Below the pieces are notes generated by a model that was not told where the DNA came from, did not search any database, and was given only the letters and a program-made list of their open reading frames with translations. This document shows, in pieces, positions 25,406-34,361 of a stretch of DNA of 64,000 nt (position 1 is the stretch's first letter; every line of letters starts with the position of its first letter). The DNA is from Micromonospora sp. Llam0 (GTDB lineage Bacteria > Actinomycetota > Actinomycetes > Mycobacteriales > Micromonosporaceae). The stretch spans positions 4,464,001 through 4,528,000 of the forward strand of contig NZ_RJJY01000001.1 of the NCBI RefSeq assembly GCF_003751085.1. The letters are read 5' to 3'. Made by a program: the position numbers and the translations under genes.

Positions 25406-27107
25406 GTAAACATTCACGTGGTTCTCGAAGCGTGATGGTCAGTGCGGGCTGAGTGACGGGGCTTGGCTGGTTCGGCGGGGCCCTGTCCGATGTGGTTTCA
25501 TCTTGGGTGTGCCGGCGTTGGGTGATCTTTCTCGTGAAGAGCTGATCTCGCTCGCTCGGACGCAGGCGGAGCGGATCGCTGCTCAGGACGTTCGGATCGC
25601 GGAGTTGACGGCGGCGAACGAAGCTCTTGCGGCGCGGTTGGCACGGTTGGAGCATCTGCTGTCGCGGAACTCGTCGAACTCGTCGTCTCCGCCGTCGAAG
25701 GACGACGATCCGGGTCGAACGCCACCGGCGGTCAGGAAGAAGCGGGACACTCCGGCGGGTACGCGGGGTAAACAGCGGGGTGCGCCGGGGTCGAACCTGG
25801 CCTGGTCGGATGCCCCTGATCAGCGGCGGGACCGGTTCCCCGAAGGCGTGTGCGGGTGCGGAGCGCAGTTGACGCACGCGCGGGATCTGGGTGTGGTGGA
25901 CCGGTATCAGCAGGTCGAGGTCCCGTTGATGACCGCGACGCTGACCCAGTACGACCAGCACGCGGTGCGGTGCGGGTGCGGGACGTTGCACACCGCGGCC
26001 CGCCCGCAAGGCGCGGGAGCCGGTCCGGTGGGGTACGGCCCGAACCCGCAGGCGTGGGCTGTCTATCTGATGGTCGTGCATTTCATTCCGGTGCAGCGGT
26101 GTGTGCGGATGCTCCAGTCGTTGACGGGGGCGACACCGTCGCCGGGGTTCGTGCACGGCATGCTGAGCCGGGCCGCCGCGTTGACCAGTGAGGTCGACAA
26201 ACGGATCCGAACGCTGATCACCTTGGCGTACGCGGTGTGCTGTGACGAGACGCCGCTGCGGGTCGGGCCGAAGGAGCCGAAGCCGGGCCGCAAGAAAGCG
26301 GACAAGTACCTGCTCGTGGCCTGTACCCAGTGGTGGACTCACTACCAGGTCGGTGATCGGGACCTGGCCACGTTCACCGCGTTCGTGGTCAAGGACCTGA
26401 CCGCCTCGGTGGTCGTGCACGACCGCTACCAGAACTACGACTCGGCCGGGTTGGGCACCCTGGTACACCAGTTGTGTTGTGCCCACCTCCTCCGTGATCT
26501 CGACGGTGCGGCCGAGGTGTACCCCGACGCGGTCTGGCCGAAGCGGATCTCCGACGCCCCGCGTGCTCTGATCCACGAGACGAACGTGGCCCGGGAACAG
26601 AACCGGCCCGGCATCGACCCGCAGGTCAAGGCCAAACTGCTGTACAACCTGCACCACGGTGTCCTGGTTGGCCTGTGACACCACCACCACCACCGGCAAC
26701 CGTCCCGGTGAGCGTAAAGCCCGCCTGCTGCTGGAAGTCTTCCGGGACCGTCGCGCCGACGTGCTGCGCTTCGTCGACGACCTACAGGTTCCGCCGACCT
26801 CGAACCAGGCCGAACGGGACCTACGACCAGCGAAGATCCAGCAGAAGATCTCCGGGCGGCTCACCAGCGAGCAACGCACGAAAGACCGCTACAGAATTCT
26901 CGGCTATGTGTCCAGCGCGGCGAAGAACGGCCTCGACAAGATGCAGGTCCTCCGCGACGCCATCCTCGGACGGCCCTGGATGCCGGACCTACCCGTACCC
27001 ACCTGACCCCGACCCACCCAGGTAAACATCAGCCGGCGGCCACCAGCCAACCGGCCATCACGCTATGCCACCGCACGGAACCCTACGCCCACCACCTGAA
27101 TGTTTGC
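25406..27107 (+). mobile_element. IS66-family insertion sequence (single-transposase type)
   Basis: The ends are short inverted repeats: GTAAACATTCACGTGGT at 25406 and, inverted, GCAAACATTCAGGTGGT ending at 27107. The flanking eight bases (25398-25405 and 27108-27115) do not match, so no target duplication is seen. There is no separate TnpA/TnpB pair. The element separates the PARIS-like gene from the AvrD-like fragment. Confidence 0.75.
25509..27006 (+). pseudogene. IS66-family transposase, frameshifted
   Basis: The first reading (VPALGDLSREELISLARTQA, coiled coil, then RNSSNSSSPPSKDD typical of IS66 TnpC) includes the zinc-binding CGCGAQL segment and the DDE region with CCDETPLRVGP and VVHDRYQNYD. 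It stops at 26678 after LHHGVLVGL. The remainder (GNRPGERKARLLLEVFRDRR, PPTSNQAERDLRPAKIQQK with the catalytic Glu, up to PWMPDLPVPT) continues in another frame. The break is near 26660-26680, before a run of ACC repeats. A small indel or a sequencing error would explain it. Confidence 0.8.
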
Positions 27108-27109
27108 TC

Positions 27110-27799
27110 ACCGCAGGCACCACTCCGCAGGAGGAGCTGATCGGGCTGACCGGCACCGCGGTGCCGCGTGCTACCCGGCCCGCCCCGGGCTCTCCCGATG
27201 CCCAGGTCTCGGTCTATGACTGCGCCGTGGGAGCGATGCGGGCCCGGGTGGAGATCGAACACCCGAGTGGACGCGTGCGCAGCGAGCAGGGCGCCACCTA
27301 CCCCTCGCTCGGGGACATTCTCGGCGCACCGGCGCTCCGTTACTACGGTGACGGCTTCAAGCTGCGGCGCCAGTACGTCGAGGACGTCCTGCTCGACATG
27401 GCGCAACTGCGGTCGTCGGCGACGGTACGGCTCGACCCTGCGGGCAGCGAACTGGCCACGCAGGGCACCGACGGTCGGTACCAGCCGTCCGTGTCACTGG
27501 TCGACTGCTTCGTGGCGAACCTGCAGTTGGCCCAGGTGCTGATGTACGAGCTGGATGGGGTGACGCGGCGAGAGAGCAACACGCTGTGGATGCTCCGGAC
27601 CGTACTCGAGGCCCCGCAGCCGATGCGTTCCCTCGCGGCACCACTGCCGACGGTCACCGCCATCACCGGCAAGCACCTGGTACCGCTGCGCGGAGGCCGG
27701 TGGCGCAACGTCGAGATTCGCGGCGGCTGCGGTGGCGTGGACCTGCGTGCCTCGTTTGCCCATGAACTTCCGCCCAGCGCGGCGGCGACCGCCCGCTGA
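27110..27799 (+). pseudogene. AvrD-family protein, probably 5'-truncated by the IS66-like element
   Basis: About 229 codons are open right from the IS66 border. The stretch LGDILGAPALRYYGDGFKLR, then YQPSVSLVDCFVANLQLAQ follows the pattern of AvrD proteins (LGPG..R(F/Y)(F/Y)G.G, S.(V/I)DA....QLA). AvrD directs synthesis of syringolide-type acyl glycosides in Pseudomonas; actinomycete homologues occur in uncharacterised clusters. The first 40 residues (VSVYDCAVGAMRARVEIEHP) look like the end of a preceding domain similar to the C-terminus (WRNVEIRGGCGGVDLRASFA), so a first domain is probably missing. No start with a clear ribosome site is seen. If a GTG near 27210 were used the gene could still make a short protein. 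Confidence 0.55.
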
Positions 27800-27867
27800 T
27801 CCCCCGATCCGTTGGCAACGGACATCGTCTCTCCCCCGCCCCCGGGCCCTAGCGACAAGGACATCAG

Positions 27868-28584
27868 ATGAGGCTCGCAATCTCCGGCACCTACTCCTCG
27901 GGCAAGACCCGGACCGTGATGGCGCTGTCGCACTACACCGGTATCCCACGCACGCTCGCGCTGACGATTCGCGAAATCATGCCGCAGGCTGTCCCCGGAA
28001 AGCGGCTGGCGGAGGTCACGCCGGCTGAGTTCGTGCAGCTGATGATGCGCCGCCACGTCGGGCGGGCCGTCCACGAGGCTCTCCTCGGCGCCAGCTTCAT
28101 TTCCGACGGCTCGTCCCTGCAGGAGTGGCTGTACGGCAAGGCCCGGGTCCTGCACGGCATGAACCCGAACGAGACGGCGGACGCTGATGACACCGCACCC
28201 GTCGTCGGCCGCCAGGAGATGGCCTTCTTCGAGCAGGTCGTCGACCAGTTCGGGCACGCGATGAAACAGCACGTCAAGGGCGCCTTCGACGCCTTCGTCC
28301 ACCTGCGGCACGAGTTGCCCATCGCAGAGGACGGTCACCGGCCGATGAACGCACAATTCCGGGACACCATCGACCGGATGCTGCTGGCCACGCTCGACGA
28401 GCTACGGATCCCGTACCACGAGGTGAGCGGCCCGTTCGCCGACCGCCTCGACGCCATCGTGGACCTGTTTGGACTGCCCAGGGTACGGGCGATCGAAGAG
28501 TCCATCGCACTGGCCGACGCGGACTACGCGCAGATCGACAAGCGGCTGGAAACCGAGCGGAGCAAGGTGCCGGTCGCCGGGTGA
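27868..28584 (+). CDS. P-loop ATPase/kinase-like protein (NadR/AAA_28 type)
   Basis: 238 residues. It begins MRLAISGTYSSGKTRTVMAL, a clear Walker A at residues 7-14 right at the N-terminus, as in the NadR-like AAA_28 kinases. A long helical middle and a C-terminal segment (LDELRIPYHEVSGPFADRLD) with the Tyr-x-His/Val-G pattern of that group follow. It probably phosphorylates or senses a small molecule; the substrate is unknown. It is 68 bp downstream of the AvrD-like gene and 77 bp before the SnoaL gene, in the same direction, so these may form one pathway. Confidence 0.65.
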   Translation: MRLAISGTYSSGKTRTVMALSHYTGIPRTLALTIREIMPQAVPGKRLAEVTPAEFVQLMMRRHVGRAVHEALLGASFISDGSSLQEWLYGKARVLHGMNPNETADADDTAPVVGRQEMAFFEQVVDQFGHAMKQHVKGAFDAFVHLRHELPIAEDGHRPMNAQFRDTIDRMLLATLDELRIPYHEVSGPFADRLDAIVDLFGLPRVRAIEESIALADADYAQIDKRLETERSKVPVAG

Positions 28585-28661
28585 CGAGTGCCGCTGCGTC
28601 CGTACCCCGCGATCATCCCCAGACCGCATACGACGGTCCCCGACCGGAAAGGAAGAAGTCG

Positions 28662-29111
28662 ATGCACATCCCCACTGGATCGTCGCCTCAGGCGCGCAAA
28701 CAGCGCATCGCGCTGCTGTTCGAGGAGATCATCACCAACGGAAGGCTGGAGCTGGCCGACGAGATCTTCGCCGAGGATTTCTACTGGCCCCAGTTCGGCC
28801 TACGCGGCCCAGACGGAGTGCGTAGCTGGGTTGTCGCGTTCCGCACCGCGTTTCCCGACATCAGCGACATGGTCCAGGAACAGGTCGCCGAAGGCGACAT
28901 CGTCGTCACCCGGGTCGAGTGCATCGGCACCCAGCTCGGTCCATTCCGTGGGCTGCCCCCCAGCGGCAAGCGCGCCACCTTCACGGCGGTCGGAATCGAC
29001 CGATTCCGCAGCGACAAGGTGGTGGAGCGCTCGGCACACTTCGACATCGTCGACCTGATGCGCCAGCTCGGTCATCAAACGCTCGAGGTGCCCCCGGTCA
29101 ACCGTCCCTGA
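28662..29111 (+). CDS. SnoaL-like polyketide cyclase/ester cyclase
   Basis: 149 residues from ATG 28662 (MHIPTGSSPQARKQRIALLF). The NTF2-like fold is suggested by ADEIFAEDFYWPQFGLRGPD, VRSWVVAFRTAFPDISDMV, EGDIVVTRVECIGTQLGPF and GKRATFTAVGIDRF. Family members close aldol-type rings or hydrate small molecules. AAAGGAAG precedes the start. A strong terminator follows directly, so it is the last gene of its transcript. Confidence 0.82.
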   Translation: MHIPTGSSPQARKQRIALLFEEIITNGRLELADEIFAEDFYWPQFGLRGPDGVRSWVVAFRTAFPDISDMVQEQVAEGDIVVTRVECIGTQLGPFRGLPPSGKRATFTAVGIDRFRSDKVVERSAHFDIVDLMRQLGHQTLEVPPVNRP

Positions 29112-29118
29112 GCCACAT

Positions 29119-29155
29119 TCGGTGTGGTCGGCCCAGCCCGGGCCGACCACACCGA
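29119..29155 (+). terminator. intrinsic-type terminator after the cyclase gene
   Basis: A perfect 15-bp stem (29119-29133 with 29141-29155) around a 7-base loop. No T-tract, as is common in actinomycetes. It separates the AvrD/kinase/cyclase unit from the molybdenum hydroxylase operon. Confidence 0.75.
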
Positions 29156-29175
29156 TCCGCACGAGGAGGTGACAT

Positions 29176-30081
29176 GTGAAGCCGGCACCGTTCGCGTACT
29201 ACCGGCCCGACACCGTGCAGGAGGCGGTCGCCTGTCTATCGGCCCAGCCAGGCGACGCGCGCGTCCTGGCCGGTGGACAGAGTCTTCTTCCGCTGATGCA
29301 CCAACGTTCCGCCCGGCAGGCGGCGTTGGTGGATCTGGGTGGGATAGCCGGCCTCTGCCATATCAGCATCGACACCGACGGACTCCGCATCGGCGCGATG
29401 GCCCGCCACGTCGACATCGAACGGGTACGGGATCCGCAGGTACGCGCGAATTTCGGGGTGCTACCCGAGTCCGCTGGCCTGATCGGGCACCTGCCCATCC
29501 GTACCCGGGGAACCTTCGGCGGGTCGCTCGCCCACGCCGACCCGCGAGCCGAGTGGTGTCTGCTCGCCGTCCTGCTCGATGCCGAGGTCGTCGTGCACGG
29601 CAGTGTCGGGGAACGCGTGCTCGACGCACCGACGTTCTTCACCGGTCCGCACCGCACCCGACTGGGTCCGGACGAGATCGTCGTGGCGGCCCGGTTCCGG
29701 CACCCCGCCCCGACCGCCGTGCTAACCGAGTTCGCGGTGCAACACGGCGCCTTCCCGGAGGTTGCCGTGGCGGCGGCGATCGGCCTCGGCGTGCAAGGAC
29801 GCATCGCCGCCGCGCGGGTGGCCCTCGGCGGCGTCGCCGGCCGTCCGATCCGGGTGCCGGACGTCGAGGTGGCGCTGCTCGGGGAACTCCCCCGCGCCAA
29901 GCTGTTCGACCATGCCGGGCTGCTGGCGGCCGATGCCGTCGCTCCGCTCGTCGAAGGCGATCAGTCGTACCGCCTGGAACTGACCGCGGCACTGACGGCG
30001 AAGGCGGTCCGGGACTCCGTCTCGCGCACCGGCCGGCAGCCCGGCGACGCCAAGAGCGAAGAGGAAGGAGGGCGGTCATGA
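29176..30081 (+). CDS. molybdenum hydroxylase FAD subunit (CoxM/CutM-like)
   Basis: 301 residues. FAD-binding motifs are ARVLAGGQSLLPLMHQRSA near 28-46 and TRGTFGGSLAHADPRAEW near 112, as in the medium subunit of CO dehydrogenase/xanthine oxidase-type enzymes. It passes electrons from the 2Fe-2S subunit to an acceptor. GAGGAGGT lies just before the GTG start; an overlapping ATG is followed at once by TGA. The gene overlaps the next by ATGA. First gene of a medium-small-large-XdhC operon. Confidence 0.92.
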   Translation: MKPAPFAYYRPDTVQEAVACLSAQPGDARVLAGGQSLLPLMHQRSARQAALVDLGGIAGLCHISIDTDGLRIGAMARHVDIERVRDPQVRANFGVLPESAGLIGHLPIRTRGTFGGSLAHADPRAEWCLLAVLLDAEVVVHGSVGERVLDAPTFFTGPHRTRLGPDEIVVAARFRHPAPTAVLTEFAVQHGAFPEVAVAAAIGLGVQGRIAAARVALGGVAGRPIRVPDVEVALLGELPRAKLFDHAGLLAADAVAPLVEGDQSYRLELTAALTAKAVRDSVSRTGRQPGDAKSEEEGGRS

Positions 30082-30566
30082 CCGGTCCCGCCACAATCAC
30101 CGTGCCGGTACGGTTCACCGCCAACGGCACCCGCCACGAGATCACCGTCGACCCGCGGCGCAGCCTCGCCGACGTGCTACGGCGTGAGTGCGGACTGACC
30201 GGCACGCAGGTCGGCTGCGAGATCGGCGTCTGTGGCACGTGCACGGTGCTCGTCGACGGCGACCCGGTGCGGGCCTGTCTGATGCTCGCGGTGCAGGCCG
30301 AGGGCACGACGGTGGAGACCGTCGAATCGCTGCAGCAGGATGGCAGGCTGAACGCCCTGCAGGAGGCGTTCCGGGACGCGCACGCCCTGCAATGCGGCTT
30401 CTGCACGCCGGGGTTCCTGATGCTCGGCACCGCGCTCCTGCGCGAGGACCCCGCGCCGAGCAGAGGCCGGATCCGGCAGTGCGTCGCGGCGAACCTGTGC
30501 CGTTGCACCGGTTACACCCCGATCATCGACGCCGTCGAGGCGGCGGCGCGCTCAGGACAGGAGTGA
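30078..30566 (+). CDS. molybdenum hydroxylase 2Fe-2S subunit (CoxS/CutS-like)
   Basis: 162 residues. The N-terminal plant-ferredoxin cluster is CEIGVCGTCTVLVDG, and the second, helical cluster is QCGFCTPGF plus NLCRCTGYTPI. All eight cysteines are present. It links the molybdenum subunit to the FAD subunit. It starts in an ATGA overlap with the upstream gene, and GTG 30570 of the large subunit follows after three bases. Confidence 0.95.
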   Translation: MTGPATITVPVRFTANGTRHEITVDPRRSLADVLRRECGLTGTQVGCEIGVCGTCTVLVDGDPVRACLMLAVQAEGTTVETVESLQQDGRLNALQEAFRDAHALQCGFCTPGFLMLGTALLREDPAPSRGRIRQCVAANLCRCTGYTPIIDAVEAAARSGQE

Positions 30567-30569
30567 GCG

Positions 30570-32876
30570 GTGAACACGATCGGACAGTCGATCCGACGCC
30601 TTGAGGACGAGCGGCTACTGCGGGGACGCGGGCGCTTCCACGACGAAGTGGTCCGCCCCGGGCAACTCTGGCTGCGGGTGGTGCGCTCTCCGGTGGCCCA
30701 CGCCCGCATCCGTGGTATCGACACCACCGCCGCCGCGAGCGGTCCAGGTGTGGTGGACGTGATCACCGCAGCCGCGCTGGGCGACATGCCCCCCATCCCG
30801 GTCCGGCAGCCCGCACCAGGCATCGACTTCACGCCGTACCTGCAGACGCCGCTCGCCCGGGCATTCGTCCGATACGTCGGCGATCCGGTGGCGGCGATTG
30901 TGGCGGAAGACCCCTATCTCGCCGAGGACGCCGCCGAGCGGGTGGTGCTCGACCTTGAGGAGCTGCCCGTCGCACTGGACGCGCGGAACGCGGCGGGCAC
31001 CCGCCCGGAGTCCTGGCGCGGGGCGAGCGCCGAGGTCGGCGTCGTCGAGTTCGGCTACGGCGGCATCGACGCCGTCATGGCCACCGCGCCCCACGTCGTC
31101 TCGCTCGACCTGCGCATAGGCCGGCACACCGGTACTCCGCTAGAGCCGCGCGGTCTCGTGGCGGAATACGACGAACGCACTGGTCGGCTCACCGTCTGGG
31201 GCGCGGTGAAGGTGCCGCACTTCAACCGGCGGGTGATGGCCCGCATGCTCCGCTTCGCCGAGCACCGCATCCACATGGTGGAGGCGGACGCGGGCGGCAG
31301 CTTCGGCATCCGCGGCGAGTTCTACCCGGAGGATCTGCTCGTGCCGTTCCTCGCCTTACGCACCGGACGGCCGGTCAAGTGGAGCGAGGACCGTCGCGAA
31401 CACCTCACGGCCGCGAACCACGCCCGTGAGCAGGAGCACCGCATCGAGTTGGCGTTCGACGCCGACTGCCGCCTGCTCGGCCTGCGTAACGAGGGCTGGC
31501 TTGACACCGGCGGCTACATCCGGACGCACGGCGCCGTCGTCGCCACACTGGCCGCAGGGATGATGGGAGGCCCGTACCGGCTGCCGGCCTTCCGCTCGCG
31601 GATCCACATCGTCACCACCAACAAGACCCCGGTCGGTACGTTCCGTGCGCCGGGCCGGTTCCAGAACAACTTCGTCCGGGAGCATGCCCTCGACGTCGCC
31701 GCGACGCGGCTCGGAATCGATCCGGTGGAACTCCGCCGCCGCAACCTGCTGGACGCGACCGAGCTTCCGCACCGGCGCCCGATGCGCATCTTCGGGGCGC
31801 CCATGCTCCTCGACGGCACCGACCACCTCGGCCACTTCGACAAATCGATGGTGGCGGTCGACTACGAGTCCTGGCGGAAGGAGGCGCGGCAGGCGCGCGC
31901 CGCGGGCCGGCTCGTGGGCACCGGCTGCGCGGTCATCCTGGAAAAGGCGGGTCTCGGCCACGACAGCGCGTTCGTGGATGTGGATGTCACGGGAGCGGTA
32001 CGGGTCGCGATGGGCGGGTCAAACGTCGGCCAAGGCATCGAGACCGTGATGGCCCAGATCGTCGCCGAGGTATTCGACGTCGACCCGTCGACGGTGACGG
32101 TGGTGCTCTCCGACACCGATATCCTCCGCGACGGCGCCGGGACGTTCGGAAGCCGGTCGACCGTGGTCGGCGGCATGGCGGTCAGGATGGCGGCCGAGGA
32201 GGTGCTGCGCAAGGCCCGGCAGATCGCGGCCGACCTGCTCAAGGCGGAGCTGGACGAGTTGGTGGTGCGCGACGGCACGCTGGGGTCGACCCGCGATCCG
32301 CATGCGGGGGTGACACTCGCCGAGATCGCGATGGCCAGCCAGACGCCTCGGTACCTGCGTACCGGCGAGGAGCCCGGGCTCGTCGGCCGCGGCACCTACG
32401 TTGCCGACGGCATGACGTACCCGTACGGGGCACACTACGCACAGACAGAGGTCGATCCGGACACCGGCGCGGTCCGGGTACTGCGCTACGCCGTCACGTA
32501 CGAGATCGGCCGCGCCGTCAACCCCGCCATGGTGCGTGGTCAACTGGCTGGCGGTGCGGCGCAGGGCATCGGGGGCGCCCTGTTCGAGGAGTTCCGCTAC
32601 GACGAACGCGGTGTGCCGCAGGTGGTCAACTTCGACGCGTACCGGATGCCACGAGCGACCGATGTCCCGGAGGTCCAGGTCGAGCTCTTCGAGGATTCAC
32701 CGGCCCCGGGTAACCTGCTCGGGCTGCGCGGCGCCGGCGAAGGTGGCACCGCCGGGCCGGGGGCGGCCATCGCCAACGCTGTACGGGACGCGCTGCAGAT
32801 CGAGGGGGACCTGGCCGCCCTGCCGTTGCACCCGGCCCGCGTGAAGGCCCTGCTGCGGCGACGTGACACGGACTGA
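30570..32876 (+). CDS. molybdenum hydroxylase large subunit, form II / xanthine dehydrogenase-like
   Basis: 768 residues, full length. The molybdopterin-binding loop near residue 357 reads GTFRAPGR, related to the AYRGAGR of form II and xanthine-dehydrogenase-like enzymes and unlike the AYxCSFR of true CO dehydrogenase, so CO is unlikely to be the substrate. The catalytic Glu lies in GEGGTAGPG near residue 723. MGGSNVGQGIETVMAQI is the usual cofactor-binding segment. The real substrate is probably an N-heterocycle or aldehyde. It is followed after 14 bases by an XdhC-type maturation gene. Confidence 0.9.
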   Translation: MNTIGQSIRRLEDERLLRGRGRFHDEVVRPGQLWLRVVRSPVAHARIRGIDTTAAASGPGVVDVITAAALGDMPPIPVRQPAPGIDFTPYLQTPLARAFVRYVGDPVAAIVAEDPYLAEDAAERVVLDLEELPVALDARNAAGTRPESWRGASAEVGVVEFGYGGIDAVMATAPHVVSLDLRIGRHTGTPLEPRGLVAEYDERTGRLTVWGAVKVPHFNRRVMARMLRFAEHRIHMVEADAGGSFGIRGEFYPEDLLVPFLALRTGRPVKWSEDRREHLTAANHAREQEHRIELAFDADCRLLGLRNEGWLDTGGYIRTHGAVVATLAAGMMGGPYRLPAFRSRIHIVTTNKTPVGTFRAPGRFQNNFVREHALDVAATRLGIDPVELRRRNLLDATELPHRRPMRIFGAPMLLDGTDHLGHFDKSMVAVDYESWRKEARQARAAGRLVGTGCAVILEKAGLGHDSAFVDVDVTGAVRVAMGGSNVGQGIETVMAQIVAEVFDVDPSTVTVVLSDTDILRDGAGTFGSRSTVVGGMAVRMAAEEVLRKARQIAADLLKAELDELVVRDGTLGSTRDPHAGVTLAEIAMASQTPRYLRTGEEPGLVGRGTYVADGMTYPYGAHYAQTEVDPDTGAVRVLRYAVTYEIGRAVNPAMVRGQLAGGAAQGIGGALFEEFRYDERGVPQVVNFDAYRMPRATDVPEVQVELFEDSPAPGNLLGLRGAGEGGTAGPGAAIANAVRDALQIEGDLAALPLHPARVKALLRRRDTD

Positions 32877-32890
32877 CGGGGAGGATAGGC

Positions 32891-34060
32891 ATGCGGAATC
32901 TGGTCGACGGTCTGCTCCGGTGGCAGGCCGCGGGTGAGGCGTTCGCGCTCGCCTCGGTGGTGGAGGTCCATGGGAGCGCGCCCCGGCGACCCGGTGCGGC
33001 ACTGGCGGTACGTCGTGACGGCGTGGTGATTGGCAGCGTCTCCGGGGGGTGTGTGGAAAGCGAGGTGTACGAGCTGGCTCGCGCCGTGCTGTCCAGCGGG
33101 GAGGCGGCCACGGCACGCTTCGGTTACCGTGACGACGATGCGTTAGCGGTCGGGTTGACCTGCGGCGGCGAGATCGAGGTCTTCGTGCAGGCCGTGCCGG
33201 CGCAGCTGCGGACCCCGGTGGCGAGGGTGCTGCGGGCGGTCGGGTCCCAGCGCCCGGTGGCGCTGGTGCGCGTACTGACCGGGGAGGAAAGGCGATCCGG
33301 GGCGTCGATCGCCGTGTTTGCTGACGGCCACCACGGCAGTACCGGGGATGCTGGGCTGGACGCGGCGTTGGTCAGCGAGGCAAGAGCCAGGCTCGACACC
33401 GGCGTCACCGGCACGGTGTGGTGTGGCCGGCACGGCGAGCGCGACCGCGCCGAGGTTCGGGCGTTCGTCGAGGCGTACCCGCAGCAGCCGCGGCTGCTGC
33501 TGTTTGGTGCGACGGACTACGCGGCGGCGCTCGCCGAGGTCGGTCGGTTCCTGGGCTACCGGGTGACGGTATGTGATCCGCGGCCCGCGTTCGCCACTCC
33601 GCAGCGCTGCCCGGCGGCGGACGAGGTGGTGGTGCAGTGGCCACATCGCTACCTCACCTCGACCGTCACCGATGCGCGAACCGCGATGTGTCTGCTGACC
33701 CACGACCAGCGGTACGACGTGCCGCTGCTGGTGGAGGCACTGCGGCGGCCGTTGGGCTACGTCGGCGCGCTCGGTTCGCGCCGGACGCACGCCGAGCGAA
33801 TCCACCGCCTGCGCGAGGCAGAGCTCACCGCATCGGAGTTGTCCCGACTGCGGTCTCCGATCGGCCTCGATCTGGGGGCCAGCACGCCCGAGGAGACGGC
33901 GGTCTCGATCGCCGCCGAACTGGTCGCGCTCAGGTACGGGGGCAGTTGTCTGCCGCTGTCCGGGACGGACACGCCGATCCACAAGAGTGTGGCCGCCGGT
34001 GTGGGAGAGGATTCGGCCAGCTATTCAGCGGACCGGGGGATGGCGGTGCCGATCGGCTGA
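32891..34060 (+). CDS. XdhC/CoxF-family cofactor maturation protein
   Basis: 389 residues. The N-terminal XdhC domain has SVVEVHGSAPRRPGAALAV and SVSGGCVESEVYELAR. The C-terminal Rossmann part has LLLFGATDYAAALAEVGRFL and LGYVGALGSRRTHAERIHRL. XdhC proteins bind molybdenum cofactor, mediate its sulfuration and insert it into the large subunit. ATG 32891 has GGGGAGG upstream. The 3' end overlaps the convergent HAD gene by 40 bases. Confidence 0.9.
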   Translation: MRNLVDGLLRWQAAGEAFALASVVEVHGSAPRRPGAALAVRRDGVVIGSVSGGCVESEVYELARAVLSSGEAATARFGYRDDDALAVGLTCGGEIEVFVQAVPAQLRTPVARVLRAVGSQRPVALVRVLTGEERRSGASIAVFADGHHGSTGDAGLDAALVSEARARLDTGVTGTVWCGRHGERDRAEVRAFVEAYPQQPRLLLFGATDYAAALAEVGRFLGYRVTVCDPRPAFATPQRCPAADEVVVQWPHRYLTSTVTDARTAMCLLTHDQRYDVPLLVEALRRPLGYVGALGSRRTHAERIHRLREAELTASELSRLRSPIGLDLGASTPEETAVSIAAELVALRYGGSCLPLSGTDTPIHKSVAAGVGEDSASYSADRGMAVPIG

Positions 34061-34361
34061 GCGAGTGTTCGGCGACTCTCGTCTGGCCTGACATCGACCG
34101 CGGGCGCCGGTCCGGCGTCCGCAGGCAGTACCCGCCACCCCCGCCGGTTGGCGTGATCGAGCAGCACCGGGTCGGTGCCCACGACGACCGGGTGGCCGAC
34201 CTGTAGCAGCATCTCCAGGTCACTCGCGTGGTCACCGTAGGCATAGCAGTCCGCCGCGACGAGGTCGAGCGAGGCGATCACGTGCACAACGGCAGCCGCC
34301 TTCGCCGCCCCGATCATCGGCTGCCGAACCTCGCCGGTGAGCCGGCCGTCGGGCCCGACTA
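34021..34361 (-). pseudogene. HAD-IB phosphatase, C-terminal part (split by IS982-like element)
   Basis: This is the 3' portion of a SerB-like HAD phosphatase: LVGPDGRLTGEVRQPMIGAA, the motif-III lysine in GAAKAAAVVHV, and motif IV CYAYGDHASDLEML. It joins in frame to 35386-35808 when the element and one TA are removed, giving a 253-residue protein through CTEPLVGPDGR. On its own it lacks the catalytic Asp of motif I. Confidence 0.85.

Noticed and set aside
26655..26690. Programmed frameshift in the IS66-like transposase
   Set aside because: There is no slippery heptamer, and the single-transposase IS66 type does not need one as far as I know. Mutation or sequencing error is simpler.
29176..34060. 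Aerobic carbon monoxide dehydrogenase (coxMSL)
   Set aside because: The gene order fits, but the large subunit has GTFRAPGR where form I enzymes have AYxCSFR. I kept only the general molybdenum hydroxylase call.
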